From Ornithomonoglobus_A sp045649025 (GTDB lineage: Bacteria; Bacillota; Clostridia; UBA1381): a stretch of 64,000 nucleotides of DNA. Below are positions 8,964 through 17,807 of this stretch, piece after piece; position 1 is the stretch's first letter, and each line of letters starts with the position of its first letter. The notes below the pieces were generated by a model. That model worked only from the letters and a program-made list of their open reading frames with translations. It did not search any database and was not told the origin of the DNA. The translations under genes and the position numbers were made by a program. The stretch is from the NCBI GenBank assembly GCA_045649025.1, contig JAZRPB010000036.1, forward strand, positions 40,641-104,640, in the 5' to 3' direction.

Positions 8964-10772
8964 TTGGATATAAGAGTAAATCCCAAAAGGGTAAATAAGA
9001 AAAAAATATTAATACTTATGCTTGTTTTTGCGGCGGTTATATCGGGGCTTTCTCTTATGCTGTCAAAAACTGCGGGAATAAATGATGAAAACACTCTTGA
9101 AGCGGTGGAGGTTGGTGATTATTCGTGGCGATTTGACCACTACACAGATTTTTTGACTAAACAGGACAGTGGCTCCATACGGCTTATGTGGACAAACTAT
9201 ACATATACAATGAAGGATGGAGATAACACCTTAAAGCAAAGAGCAATAGTGTATCCCATTTCATTAAAAAACAAGAATGTTAAATATGAAGTATCGGATG
9301 AAGAAATTGCACAAATTTCACCCGACGGCGATATAACCATTAAAAAGCCGGGAGTGGTAAAAATCAAGGCAATACTTGAAAATAACGGCGAGGAATGTGT
9401 TGCAAAGCTTACCGTTAAAAGAAATGTTGACACAATATTTTTACCCAAAACAAATATTACAATAAACACAGATGACCCGTATGAGCGAATAAAAACAGTT
9501 CTGTATCCCGCCGACGCAACCGAAAAAACACTTGTGTGGTCGTCGTCTGACAGCAGGGTTGCAATGGTTGATGATTATGGAACACTAAAGCCTGTGGGCA
9601 AGGGTATGGCACAAATAACGGTAAAAACGCAAGATGGCAGGGTGAGTGCAAAATGCTTTGTAACGGTAGTTAATAAGGTTGTAAAACCCTCATCAATTGA
9701 AATATTGGGAAAAGATGCAGCGGTTATGGAGGAAGGGCAGTCAATAACGATGATTGCAACGGTATCTCCATCAAATGCAAAGGATAAAACACTAAAGTGG
9801 TCGTCGTCTAATAAGAATGTGGCAACAATATCGCCCGTTGGCAAAATAAAGGCAATTTCGGAGGGTACAACCACAATCACTGTAAAAACCTCAAACGGAA
9901 TAACCGACGAATTTGAGCTTAAGGTTGCAAAGGGCAGCGGTGATAATCCGCTTGTGTTATACGATAAAAAGACATCTGCAAATGAAATACCCAGAGATGT
10001 ATTGGGTGACTCGTATGTGTGGGCATATGGAGGCGACAAAGATGTGAGGTACGTGAGCTGTAGTCTAACTCTTCAGGAGGCTTTAGACAAGCAAATGTCG
10101 CTTGCAACGCCAAGAAAGCTCTGGACACGTCAAAATCCGCAGTCTATTGCCACACGTGCACAGGTTTTAGAATATATGAACCCACAAAATTACCGAAAGG
10201 GAGTGTATAAATATCAATTTCTGGATTTAGCACGTCCTAACGGACTTAAAGCAGATGACTTAAACCGCTATCTTGAAGGCAAGGGCACACTTGAAGGAAT
10301 GGGACAGGCATTTATAGATGTTGCAAATGCATATAATATAAGTGAAATATACCTTGTTCTTCACGCCTGTCTTGAAACAGGACACGGAAAATCACAGCTT
10401 GCAAGCGGTGTTACGGTAAACGGAAGAAAAGTATATAATATGTTTGGTATTGCCGCATATGATGAAAGTGCGGTATATTCAGGCTCGCAAAAAGCATACA
10501 AGGAGGGGTGGTTTACGCCCGAGGCAGCTATTCGCGGCGGCGGAAAGTGGATAAGTGAAAACTATGTAAACCATAGCGGACATCGACAGAACACACTTTA
10601 TGATATAATATGGAACCCCGAAGCACCAGGAACACATCAATATGCAACCGATATAAGCTGGGCAATAAAACAAGCAGAAAATATGGCACAAATGTTTGAA
10701 ATATTCCCCAACGCAGTATATACATATGAAGTGCCCGTGTATGCGGGAGAAACGGCACCTGTGTTAGAATAA
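8964..10772 (+). CDS. Surface protein with two Big2 Ig-like domains and a C-terminal glucosaminidase
   Basis: Starts at TTG with AAAAGGTGAT four bases upstream. A TM signal anchor (about residues 14-32, KILILMLVFAAVISGLSLML) is followed by an N-terminal region with a Big2-like end, then two clear Big2 repeats (about 155-240 and 245-325) with KTLVWSSSDSRVA and KTLKWSSSNKNVA. The C-terminal 200 residues are a LytD/Atl-like endo-beta-N-acetylglucosaminidase with YLVLHACLETGHGKSQLA, the E being the probable catalytic acid. Likely a wall hydrolase acting outside the membrane. A second glucosaminidase with SLH domains is at 46237. Confidence 0.9.
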   Translation: MDIRVNPKRVNKKKILILMLVFAAVISGLSLMLSKTAGINDENTLEAVEVGDYSWRFDHYTDFLTKQDSGSIRLMWTNYTYTMKDGDNTLKQRAIVYPISLKNKNVKYEVSDEEIAQISPDGDITIKKPGVVKIKAILENNGEECVAKLTVKRNVDTIFLPKTNITINTDDPYERIKTVLYPADATEKTLVWSSSDSRVAMVDDYGTLKPVGKGMAQITVKTQDGRVSAKCFVTVVNKVVKPSSIEILGKDAAVMEEGQSITMIATVSPSNAKDKTLKWSSSNKNVATISPVGKIKAISEGTTTITVKTSNGITDEFELKVAKGSGDNPLVLYDKKTSANEIPRDVLGDSYVWAYGGDKDVRYVSCSLTLQEALDKQMSLATPRKLWTRQNPQSIATRAQVLEYMNPQNYRKGVYKYQFLDLARPNGLKADDLNRYLEGKGTLEGMGQAFIDVANAYNISEIYLVLHACLETGHGKSQLASGVTVNGRKVYNMFGIAAYDESAVYSGSQKAYKEGWFTPEAAIRGGGKWISENYVNHSGHRQNTLYDIIWNPEAPGTHQYATDISWAIKQAENMAQMFEIFPNAVYTYEVPVYAGETAPVLE

Positions 10773-10793
10773 TTTTAAGGGGCTGATGCTTTT

Positions 10794-11033
10794 ATGTCGA
10801 GAGGCTACGAGCTGAAAAATAAAGAGGTTATAAACATAAACACTGCTGAAAGAATAGGCTATGTGAGTGATGTGGAGTTTGGTGAGGACAGCGGCACAAT
10901 CGAGGCTCTTGTTGTTCCAAGACGCGGTGGTCTGTGGAGCAAGCTCACAGGCACAGAGGTGATTATTCCATGGGAGCTTATAGAAGTGGTGGGCAAGGAT
11001 GTTATTCTTGTAAGAATGTTTGAAACTTTATAG
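10794..11033 (+). CDS. YlmC/YmxH-family PRC-barrel protein
   Basis: An 79-residue single PRC-barrel domain: GYELKNKEVININTAERIGYVSDVEF and IPWELIEVVGKDVILVR. The family (YlmC/YmxH) is widespread in spore-forming Bacillota and linked to sporulation by expression and distribution, without a proven biochemical role. GGGGCTGATGCTTTT precedes the ATG. It may be cotranscribed with the upstream glucosaminidase (21-base gap). Confidence 0.88.
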   Translation: MSRGYELKNKEVININTAERIGYVSDVEFGEDSGTIEALVVPRRGGLWSKLTGTEVIIPWELIEVVGKDVILVRMFETL

Positions 11034-11083
11034 CTTTTTTGTGAAATTGTGCTTGCAATATTTGAAAAAATGTAATATAATTA

Positions 11084-11245
11084 TTGTGTGAAGAATTTTA
11101 TTTTATAAAATTCTTAAGAGCTTCGCTCTTTTTGTGCTCTATCGAGCACCACAATAATTGACGGCGTCGCAAAAATCTCCTTGCAAGCAAAGATTTTTGC
11201 TTCCTGGTAGAATTAGTTGTGTAAAGAATTTTATTTTATAAAATT
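11084..11245 (+). repeat. Structured hairpin-chain element, copy A
   Basis: Fills most of the gap 11034-11290. In order: an 11-bp stem AAGAATTTTAT/ATAAAATTCTT (11091-11115), AAGAGC/GCTCTT, GTGCTC-TATC-GAGCAC, the conserved linker AATTGACGGCGTCG, a long stem GCAAAAATCT.../...AGATTTTTGC with an inner TTGC/GCAA, and TTCCTGGTAGAATT. The same architecture is found inverted at 19799-19930, with compensatory base changes in the stems. Here it is flanked by 29-bp direct repeats (11084-11112 and 11217-11245, one mismatch). No open frame of note. Confidence 0.75.
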
Positions 11246-11290
11246 AATAATTAAGATAAGTTGAAAAGTTTACATACAGGAGGATAATTT

Positions 11291-11746
11291 ATGAAGTGTC
11301 CGTATTGCGGCTTTGAAGAAAGCAAGGTTATAGATTCAAGACCCACCGATGAAACATCTGCTATAAGACGTAGACGTGAGTGCTTAAAGTGCTCGAAAAG
11401 GTTTACAACCTATGAAAAAATTGAATCACTTTCTCTTGTGGTTATTAAAAAAGACCAGTCACGTCAGCAGTATAATCGTGAAAAGGTGTTAAAGGGAATA
11501 ATAACTGCCTGTGAAAAAAGACCCGTTTCACTTGCCCAGATGGAAAAGATTACTGATGATATTGAGGGCGAATTAATGCAGACTATGACACGTGAAATAG
11601 AAAGCGGTATGATAGGCGAAAAGGTTATGGAAAAGCTTAAAAATCTTGATGAGGTTGCGTATGTTCGTTTTGCATCGGTTTATAAACGTTTCGACGATAT
11701 ACATACGTTTATGAAGGAGCTTCAGGGATTAATTGATAAACAATGA
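11291..11746 (+). CDS. nrdR: Transcriptional repressor NrdR
   Basis: Nucleotide-sensing repressor of ribonucleotide reductase genes. The N-terminal zinc ribbon has MKCPYCGF and CLKCSKRF (Cys pairs at 3/6 and 31/34), followed by the ATP-cone domain (VIKKDQSRQQYNREKVLKGI...). 151 aa is normal. AGGAGGATAATTT precedes the ATG. In this window there are no nrd genes, so it acts on targets elsewhere. Confidence 0.97.
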   Translation: MKCPYCGFEESKVIDSRPTDETSAIRRRRECLKCSKRFTTYEKIESLSLVVIKKDQSRQQYNREKVLKGIITACEKRPVSLAQMEKITDDIEGELMQTMTREIESGMIGEKVMEKLKNLDEVAYVRFASVYKRFDDIHTFMKELQGLIDKQ

Positions 11747-11756
11747 AATAACAATA

Positions 11757-11783
11757 AAAGCTCCCTTTTTTAAGGGGGTTTTT
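11757..11783 (+). terminator. Hairpin between nrdR and mnmE
   Basis: AAAAGCTCCC and GGGGGTTTTT pair over 10 bp (two G-T wobbles) across an eight-base loop. The 3' T-run is part of the stem. A probable intrinsic terminator or attenuator 11 bases after the nrdR stop. Confidence 0.6.
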
Positions 11784-11801
11784 AGTTAAAGGAGAAAATA
11801 T

Positions 11802-13175
11802 ATGAGCAAAAACTCAACAATAGCCGCAATTGCAACGGCACAGGGTGTTGGTGGAATAGCTGTTATAAGAATAAGCGGACCCGACGCATTAAGCATAGCC
11901 GATAAGGTCTTTTTTGGTGCAAAAAAGCTTACAGAGGTGACATCGCACACAGTGCATTACGGCTTTATAAAAAACAGTGACGGCGAAAAAATAGACGAGG
12001 TGCTTGCAACTGTTTTACTATCTCCAAAAACCTTTACACGTGAGGACACTGTTGAAATAAGCACACACGGTGGTGTGAGAACATCACGTGCAGTGCTTGA
12101 TGCAATAATACGTGCGGGTGCACATATGGCGGCTCCGGGTGAATTTACGAAGCGTGCGTTTTTAAACGGTCGTATAGATTTGTCGCAAGCAGAGGCTGTT
12201 ATTGATATTATAAATGCTCAAAATGACCTGTCGAGAAGAAATGCATTATCGCAAATAGAGGGTGCATTATCAAAAAAAATACAAGAGGTAAGAGAAAAGC
12301 TTTTGTATCTTGGTGCACAGATGCAGGTAACAATAGATTATCCCGACGAGGATTTGGAGGATATAACGTATGATGATATTTTAAATATCACAAGAGAATG
12401 TGCAAACGAGGTTAAAAAGCTTTTAGAGAGTGCCGACAACGGAAGAATAATCAAAAACGGAATAAAAACGGCAATTGTGGGAAAACCCAATGCAGGAAAA
12501 TCATCACTCTTGAATACACTTTCGGGCAGTAACAGAGCTATTGTAACAGAAATTGCAGGCACAACACGTGATGTTATAGAGGAGAGCGTAAATCTTAATG
12601 GTATTCCGCTTGTGCTTATCGATACAGCTGGAATAAGAGATACAGATGATGTTGTTGAAAAAATTGGTGTGGAGCGTTCAAAACAGTCGATTGATGATGC
12701 CGATTTGGTTATTGTTGTGCTCGATGCCTCCCAAAAGTTAAGTGATGAGGATATTGAGGTTTTAAATGTCACAGAGGATAAGAAACGAATTATTCTTATA
12801 AATAAAACAGATGAGTATGTTGCCAAATTTGTAAAAGAAATAGAGGGACACAAAAACGAAGCAATAATAGAAATAAGTGCAAAAACCTCGAAGGGAATTG
12901 ATGAGCTTTCAACACGTGTTAAGGAAATATACGAAATAGACAAGCTTTCACTGTCAGATGGCGATGTGGTAACAAATATGCGACACATTGAAGCATTAAC
13001 CAATGCACACAGTGCACTTTGCCGTGCACTTGATGCACTTAATATGGGCGTGCCGCAGGATATTGCCTCTATCGACTTAAATCTTGCAATGGAAAGCCTT
13101 GGTGAGATAACAGGGCAAACAGTATCAGATGATATAGTGAGTAAGATATTTCACAACTTCTGCGTTGGAAAGTAG
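11802..13175 (+). CDS. mnmE: tRNA uridine-5-carboxymethylaminomethyl modification GTPase MnmE
   Basis: With MnmG it modifies U34 of several tRNAs. N-terminal folate-binding domain (TIAAIATAQGVGGIAVIRISG), G domain with P-loop GKPNAGKSS (227-235), switch DTAGIRDT, and NKTD, and the C-terminal FCVGK (family consensus FCIGK), whose cysteine is conserved. 457 aa. AAAGGAGAAAATAT precedes the ATG. The usual partner mnmG is not adjacent; an Orn/Lys/Arg decarboxylase follows instead. Confidence 0.97.
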   Translation: MSKNSTIAAIATAQGVGGIAVIRISGPDALSIADKVFFGAKKLTEVTSHTVHYGFIKNSDGEKIDEVLATVLLSPKTFTREDTVEISTHGGVRTSRAVLDAIIRAGAHMAAPGEFTKRAFLNGRIDLSQAEAVIDIINAQNDLSRRNALSQIEGALSKKIQEVREKLLYLGAQMQVTIDYPDEDLEDITYDDILNITRECANEVKKLLESADNGRIIKNGIKTAIVGKPNAGKSSLLNTLSGSNRAIVTEIAGTTRDVIEESVNLNGIPLVLIDTAGIRDTDDVVEKIGVERSKQSIDDADLVIVVLDASQKLSDEDIEVLNVTEDKKRIILINKTDEYVAKFVKEIEGHKNEAIIEISAKTSKGIDELSTRVKEIYEIDKLSLSDGDVVTNMRHIEALTNAHSALCRALDALNMGVPQDIASIDLNLAMESLGEITGQTVSDDIVSKIFHNFCVGK

Positions 13176-13261
13176 CTTTGGAAAACAACAATCTTCTTAC
13201 AAATTTTTTCAAAGGGTATTATAGATAACAGATAAATTATCTAAAGATAAGGGGATATAGA

Positions 13262-14617
13262 ATGGAAACACCTCTTTATACAAGACTTACAAATTATCAC
13301 AGCCAAAACAGAATATCGTATGCAATGCCGGGACACAAAAATGGTGTTGGTCTTTTTGACGAGCTCCTAAACTGTGATGTTACAGAGCTTAATGAAACAG
13401 AGGATTTGTTCCATCCTAATGAATACGTAAAAAAATCGCTTGAGCTTTTAAGGGACACATATAAATCAGATAAAAGCTTTATTTTAACAAGTGGCTCAAC
13501 CACTGCAATCCACACAATGATATGTGCCACCTTAAAGAAGGGCGACACATTGCTTGTGGCATCGGATTGTCATATGAGTGTTGTGAATATATGTGCAATT
13601 GTTGGCATAAAAATGCGGTTTTTAAATAAAGAATACAAAAACGGATTACCAACAAAAACTGTTGGCATAGAGGAAATGTTGGAAAAACATCCCGATATTA
13701 AGGCGTGTTTAATAACATCGCCAAATTATTACGGAGTATGTTCGGATATTACTGCAATAGCAAATGAATGTCATAAGCATAATATACCATTGTTGGTTGA
13801 TGAAGCACACGGAGCACATTTTGTTGCATCCGATAGACTTCCCAAAACTGCAATTGAACTTGGTGCAGATATATCGTGCCAGAGTGCACACAAAACTCTT
13901 AATGCACTCACGGGTGCTGCATATTTACATATAAAAAGCGTTTTAGTGTCCCCAAAACACATAGAGAGGACACTTTTAATGCTGCATTCTTCAAGTCCGT
14001 CGTATCCTATTGCTGCATCGGCAGATGTTGCAAGGGCAATGCTTAATAGTGGATGGGATAATATAATAGATGTATGTGAGGAATTTAAGAAAAGCATAAG
14101 AAATTTAACTAAACTTGAATTTTTGGAAAATGATGATAAAACAAGACTTGTGGTGTGCTTTGATAATTATAAAACATCAGGTTATGATGTGGAAAAGCAG
14201 CTGTGCGAAAAATACAAAATAGATATAGAAATGGCAACATCTAATGCAATTGTGCTTATTGTTACACCATCAAACACCAATGCTGATATAAAAGCGTTAG
14301 GTGAAGCATTAATTCAAATTACAAGTAACACACCGCCCAAGAAAAGAACAGAAAATTTTTCATATGTTGAACATAAGGATATTATTTCGCCATCAATAGC
14401 ATATTGGAGCAAAACAGAGGAAACGGATATAGATAGAAGTGAGGGGCGTGTATGTGCTCACACGGTAACAATTTATCCGCCGGGAATACCTGTTTTATAT
14501 GCGGGTGAGATTATAACATATGAGGCAATTGCTTATATTAATGAAGCCAAAGAAAAAGGTGCAAAAATTACAGGAATGAGTGATAATAAGGTCACGGTAT
14601 GTGAAAGGACTATATAA
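13262..14617 (+). CDS. Orn/Lys/Arg decarboxylase family PLP enzyme
   Basis: Fold-type I decarboxylase: AMPGHKNG at residue 21, TSGSTTAIHTMI, DEAHGAH (PLP-contacting Asp) and SAHKTLNALTGAAYL with the PLP lysine at about 211. At 451 aa it is the short form seen in Bacillota (SpeA/YaaO-like), lacking the N-terminal wing domain of E. coli enzymes. Candidate product is a diamine or agmatine; arginine versus lysine specificity is not readable. Only 3 bases separate it from recD2, so the two are probably cotranscribed. Confidence 0.9.
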   Translation: METPLYTRLTNYHSQNRISYAMPGHKNGVGLFDELLNCDVTELNETEDLFHPNEYVKKSLELLRDTYKSDKSFILTSGSTTAIHTMICATLKKGDTLLVASDCHMSVVNICAIVGIKMRFLNKEYKNGLPTKTVGIEEMLEKHPDIKACLITSPNYYGVCSDITAIANECHKHNIPLLVDEAHGAHFVASDRLPKTAIELGADISCQSAHKTLNALTGAAYLHIKSVLVSPKHIERTLLMLHSSSPSYPIAASADVARAMLNSGWDNIIDVCEEFKKSIRNLTKLEFLENDDKTRLVVCFDNYKTSGYDVEKQLCEKYKIDIEMATSNAIVLIVTPSNTNADIKALGEALIQITSNTPPKKRTENFSYVEHKDIISPSIAYWSKTEETDIDRSEGRVCAHTVTIYPPGIPVLYAGEIITYEAIAYINEAKEKGAKITGMSDNKVTVCERTI

Positions 14618-14620
14618 TAA

Positions 14621-16840
14621 ATGGCAGAGCTTGAAACAATAAGCGGTGTAATAGACGAAATATATTATGTAAATGAAGAAAATGGCTACACTGCCTGCAG
14701 TATTTTTACAACCCAACAGGAGTATTATGACCTTGTGGGATATATGCCTCTTGTGAGGGAAGGTCAGAAAATAACTGCAAGCGGACATTATAGTATAAGT
14801 CCTACATATGGCGAACAATTCAAGGTTGAATACTACGAAACTGTGCTTCCAAGTGATGAGGACGAAATTTTAATATATTTAAGCTCGGGTATTGTTGAGG
14901 GAGTGCGTGCCGCCACAGCCAAAAAGCTTGTTGAAAAATTTGGCAAGGATACACTCACAGTTATGCTTACTCACCCCGAAAGAATGAGTGAAATAAAGGG
15001 CATAAGCGAGGCGAGAGCAGAAAAGATAGGAATTGCACTCAAAAACGTACAGTCTATGCAGGGTATTGTTATATTCTTGCAAAAATACGGTGTATCGGTA
15101 AGCTATGCGGGAGGAATATATCAAAGCTTTGGTGCAAGGGCAGTAGATATTATAAGTGAAAATCCATATCTGCTTGCAGATAACATACAGGGTATTTCGT
15201 TTGGAATATCCGATAAAATTGCAATGAATATGGGACTTCCCAAAAACAGTATTCACAGAATAAAATCGGCAATAAAATATACATTAAAAAATGCGGCATA
15301 TCAGGAGGGACACACCTTTATGCCAAGGGCACTTTTGAGCGAGCATATTTCCTATCTTATTGGTGTTCGTGAGGCAGAAATTGAAAATGCTTATACCGAG
15401 CTTTTATCGAACAGGGAAATAATATCGCAAATAGTGGATAAAACAGAGGTGTTTTATCTTTTTGAGCTATACGAGGCGGAGGAGTACGTTGCACGCAGAC
15501 TGCTTATGATGGCTAAAGCATCACCGCAGGACTTCAAGGGTGAGGACAAGGTACAAAAAAGAATATGCGAGTTTGAAAGTGAAGAAAATGTGGAGCTTGC
15601 CACAGAACAACACAATGCTGTTTTTACTGCACTTTCTTCAAAATGTATGGTTATAACGGGCGGACCTGGCACAGGTAAAACCACAACTATTAATGCAATA
15701 ATTAAGCTGTTAAAAAAGCAGGCATTAAGGATTGCACTTGCTGCACCCACAGGCAGAGCTGCCAAGAGAATGTCGCAGGTGACAGGTCTTGAGGCAAAAA
15801 CAATACACAGACTGCTTGAAACAGAAATTTCGGGCGGCGAGCATATTTTTAAGCATAATGAAACAAATCCGCTTTCGGCAGATGTTGTTATAGTGGACGA
15901 GGCAAGTATGATAGATACGCTGCTTATGGCATCGCTGTTGCGTGCCGTAAAGTACGAATCGCAAATAATATTTGTGGGCGACAGCGACCAGCTTCCCCCT
16001 GTTGGACCAGGTACGGTGCTTAAAAGCATAGTAGAGAGCAATGCAATACCCGTTATAAAATTAAGCAAGATTTTCCGTCAGGCACAGGAAAGCCTGATTA
16101 TTGTTAATGCACATAAAATCAATTGCTGTGAAATGCCCGAGCTTAATAACAAAACAAACGACTTTTTCTTTTTAAGACGTGAGAGCTTAAAGGGGATAGC
16201 ACAAACAACAGTAGATTTATATGCAAACAGACTTCCCAGAAGCTATAATGCAGACCCCCTGTCGCATATACAGGTCATTTCACCCACCAAAAAAACGGAA
16301 ACAGGAACAGTTGAGCTTAACGCACAAATTCAAAAGGTAGTTAATCCGCCGTCGCCTGTGAAAAATGAAACTGTACATAACCGTGTGATTTTCAGAACAG
16401 GTGATAAGGTTATGCAAACACGCAATAACTACGATATTGAATACACAATGAATGATGACAGTGTGGGACTTGGAATATTCAACGGCGATATGGGAATTAT
16501 AGAGGAGATTAATTCGTCCGACAGAATGATGACAATACTATTTGATGACGAAAAGCGTGTGGAATACAGCTTTGATTTATTAAAGGATCTCGACCTTGCG
16601 TATGCAATCACCGTTCATAAGAGTCAGGGCAGTGAGTTTCCTATTGTGGTTATTCCTGTGGGTAAATATTTCCCAAGGCTAATGAATAAAAATCTTTTCT
16701 ATACTGCCGTAACAAGAGCAAGGGATATGGTTGTGTTGGTGGGTGCAGTGTCAACAATAAAGTATATGACACAAAACACCACAACATCGCAGAGATATAC
16801 AGGGCTATACGAAAAACTTGTGAAGGGTAAATCCGAATAA
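14621..16840 (+). CDS. recD2: RecD2-type ATP-dependent DNA helicase
   Basis: SF1B 5'-3' helicase of the RecBC-independent RecD2 family. N-terminal OB-like domain, tandem HhH region (KGISEARAEKIG), Walker A GGPGTGKTT near residue 348, Walker B VIVDEAS, QLPPVGPGTVL, and the C-terminal motif AITVHKSQGSEF. 739 aa is a normal length. The last codons and the stop lie in the left arm of a long hairpin (16829-16934). Confidence 0.95.
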   Translation: MAELETISGVIDEIYYVNEENGYTACSIFTTQQEYYDLVGYMPLVREGQKITASGHYSISPTYGEQFKVEYYETVLPSDEDEILIYLSSGIVEGVRAATAKKLVEKFGKDTLTVMLTHPERMSEIKGISEARAEKIGIALKNVQSMQGIVIFLQKYGVSVSYAGGIYQSFGARAVDIISENPYLLADNIQGISFGISDKIAMNMGLPKNSIHRIKSAIKYTLKNAAYQEGHTFMPRALLSEHISYLIGVREAEIENAYTELLSNREIISQIVDKTEVFYLFELYEAEEYVARRLLMMAKASPQDFKGEDKVQKRICEFESEENVELATEQHNAVFTALSSKCMVITGGPGTGKTTTINAIIKLLKKQALRIALAAPTGRAAKRMSQVTGLEAKTIHRLLETEISGGEHIFKHNETNPLSADVVIVDEASMIDTLLMASLLRAVKYESQIIFVGDSDQLPPVGPGTVLKSIVESNAIPVIKLSKIFRQAQESLIIVNAHKINCCEMPELNNKTNDFFFLRRESLKGIAQTTVDLYANRLPRSYNADPLSHIQVISPTKKTETGTVELNAQIQKVVNPPSPVKNETVHNRVIFRTGDKVMQTRNNYDIEYTMNDDSVGLGIFNGDMGIIEEINSSDRMMTILFDDEKRVEYSFDLLKDLDLAYAITVHKSQGSEFPIVVIPVGKYFPRLMNKNLFYTAVTRARDMVVLVGAVSTIKYMTQNTTTSQRYTGLYEKLVKGKSE

Positions 16841-16984
16841 AATTGCCCATCTCGCCATTTTTCGCTTGGGGCGGTATACCCGATACAGCACCCAAGCATC
16901 AAAACGGCAATTTGAACAATTTTATTTCGGATTTGGACAAGGTGTGATTGCCCATCTCACCGTTTTTCGCTTTGGGCGATATGC
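16829..16984. repeat. Long imperfect hairpin overlapping the recD2 stop, plus direct repeat
   Basis: The 17-base arm at 16829-16845 (AAATCCGAATAAAATTG) is complementary to 16917-16934 with one extra base. Inside, GCTTGGG and CCCAAGC form a second stem. The block ATTGCCCATCTCgCC...TTCGCTT (16842-16878) is repeated directly at 16947-16984 with a few changes. An upstream in-frame ATG at 16948 lies in this repeat but has no role in the next gene. Confidence 0.7.
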
Positions 16985-17019
16985 AGGGTTATATGAATTT
17001 TGAAAGGGATATAAACAAA

Positions 17020-17652
17020 ATGAAGGGTGCGATTTTTGATGTGGACGGAACAATACTCGATTCTATGAATGTGTGGTATAAGGTTGCCGAGGAATTTTTT
17101 GAAAAGTACAACTGTATAGTTGATGACAAAGTAAAGTTTGATATAAAAGAGATGCCGTTAGAGGAGTCTTTTCCGTATCTTATTAATAAGTGGTCGTTGG
17201 ATATTGACGTTGAAGAGGCAATTAATACTATGCGTAATATGATAAAAAACGAATACGCAAATCACATAGAGGCAAAACCGTTTGTGTGCGAATACATAAA
17301 AAAGCTTCATAATGAGGGAGTAAAAATTGCAATTGCAACAAGCGGCTATATGGAGCTTTGCGAGAGTGCATTTAAAAGACTTGAAATTTTGAATTGTATA
17401 GATGCATATGCGTTTTCAAGAGAAGTAGGGTGCGATAAAAGCAACCCTGATGTATATCTTTTGGCAGCACAAAGAATTGGTATAAATCCGAAGGAGTGCT
17501 ATGTGTACGAGGATATTGTGTCGGGTGTTGAGGGTGCAAAAAAGGGCGGCTTTAAAACGTGTGCGATATATGATGCATCAAATGAAAATGAAACAGAAAT
17601 TCTAAAAGAAAAAGCTGATATTTATATAAATTCCTGGAAGGAATTGTTGTAA
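17020..17652 (+). CDS. HAD-superfamily hydrolase, beta-phosphoglucomutase-like
   Basis: Haloacid-dehalogenase phosphatase: motif I DVDGTILDS with both catalytic aspartates, motif II ATSG, motif III lysine in CDKSNPDVY, motif IV YVYEDIVSGVEGAKKGG. Subfamily IA with a helical cap. 210 aa. The frame opens at 16948, but AAAGGG about 11 bases before the ATG at 17020 and direct entry into motif I favour this start. Substrate is not predictable; phosphosugar or nucleotide phosphatases are usual. Confidence 0.88.
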   Translation: MKGAIFDVDGTILDSMNVWYKVAEEFFEKYNCIVDDKVKFDIKEMPLEESFPYLINKWSLDIDVEEAINTMRNMIKNEYANHIEAKPFVCEYIKKLHNEGVKIAIATSGYMELCESAFKRLEILNCIDAYAFSREVGCDKSNPDVYLLAAQRIGINPKECYVYEDIVSGVEGAKKGGFKTCAIYDASNENETEILKEKADIYINSWKELL

Positions 17653-17660
17653 CAACAAGT

Positions 17661-17684
17661 ATGTGTCCGTGAATTTGGACACAT
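17661..17684 (+). terminator. Hairpin downstream of the HAD gene
   Basis: ATGTGTCC-gtgaattt-GGACACAT, a perfect 8-bp stem starting 8 bases after the stop. Only ATTC follows, so termination would be weak; it may instead isolate the next promoter. Confidence 0.5.
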
Positions 17685-17693
17685 ATTCAAAAA

Positions 17694-17772
17694 CGAACAA
17701 AATTTTGTCGAAAAGTGTTGACAACGAACAAACTTTCTGTTAAAATGTATTTAGAAAACGAACAAAAATTCG
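17694..17772 (+). promoter_or_regulatory. Sigma-A promoter with three CGAACAAA motifs (candidate LexA sites) and a Spo0A-box match
   Basis: TTGACA (17718-17723), a 17-bp spacer and TAAAAT (17741-17746). AACGAACAAA occurs three times, with CGAAC at 17694, 17725 and 17759, that is 31 and 34 bp apart. The third extends to CGAAC-AAAA-ATTCG, 9 of 10 positions of the Bacillus-type LexA box CGAAC-N4-GTTCG; the others are half-sites. TTTGTCGAA at 17704-17712 equals the 0A-box consensus just upstream of the -35. LexA control fits the YneA-like product; direct evidence is lacking. Confidence 0.6.
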
Positions 17773-17807
17773 GAAAATGTAAAAATATGTTTTGGGAGAT
17801 GAGTTTA

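Noticed and set aside
12338..13003. 221-aa minus-strand frame inside mnmE
   Set aside because: Antisense shadow; Ser/Ile-rich translation with no recognisable domain.
15454..16068. 204-aa minus-strand frame inside recD2
   Set aside because: Lies opposite the Walker A region of recD2; composition typical of antisense frames.
16948..17019. Upstream extension of the HAD hydrolase
   Set aside because: The extra residues are encoded in the direct repeat, precede motif I and have no binding site; the ATG at 17020 does.
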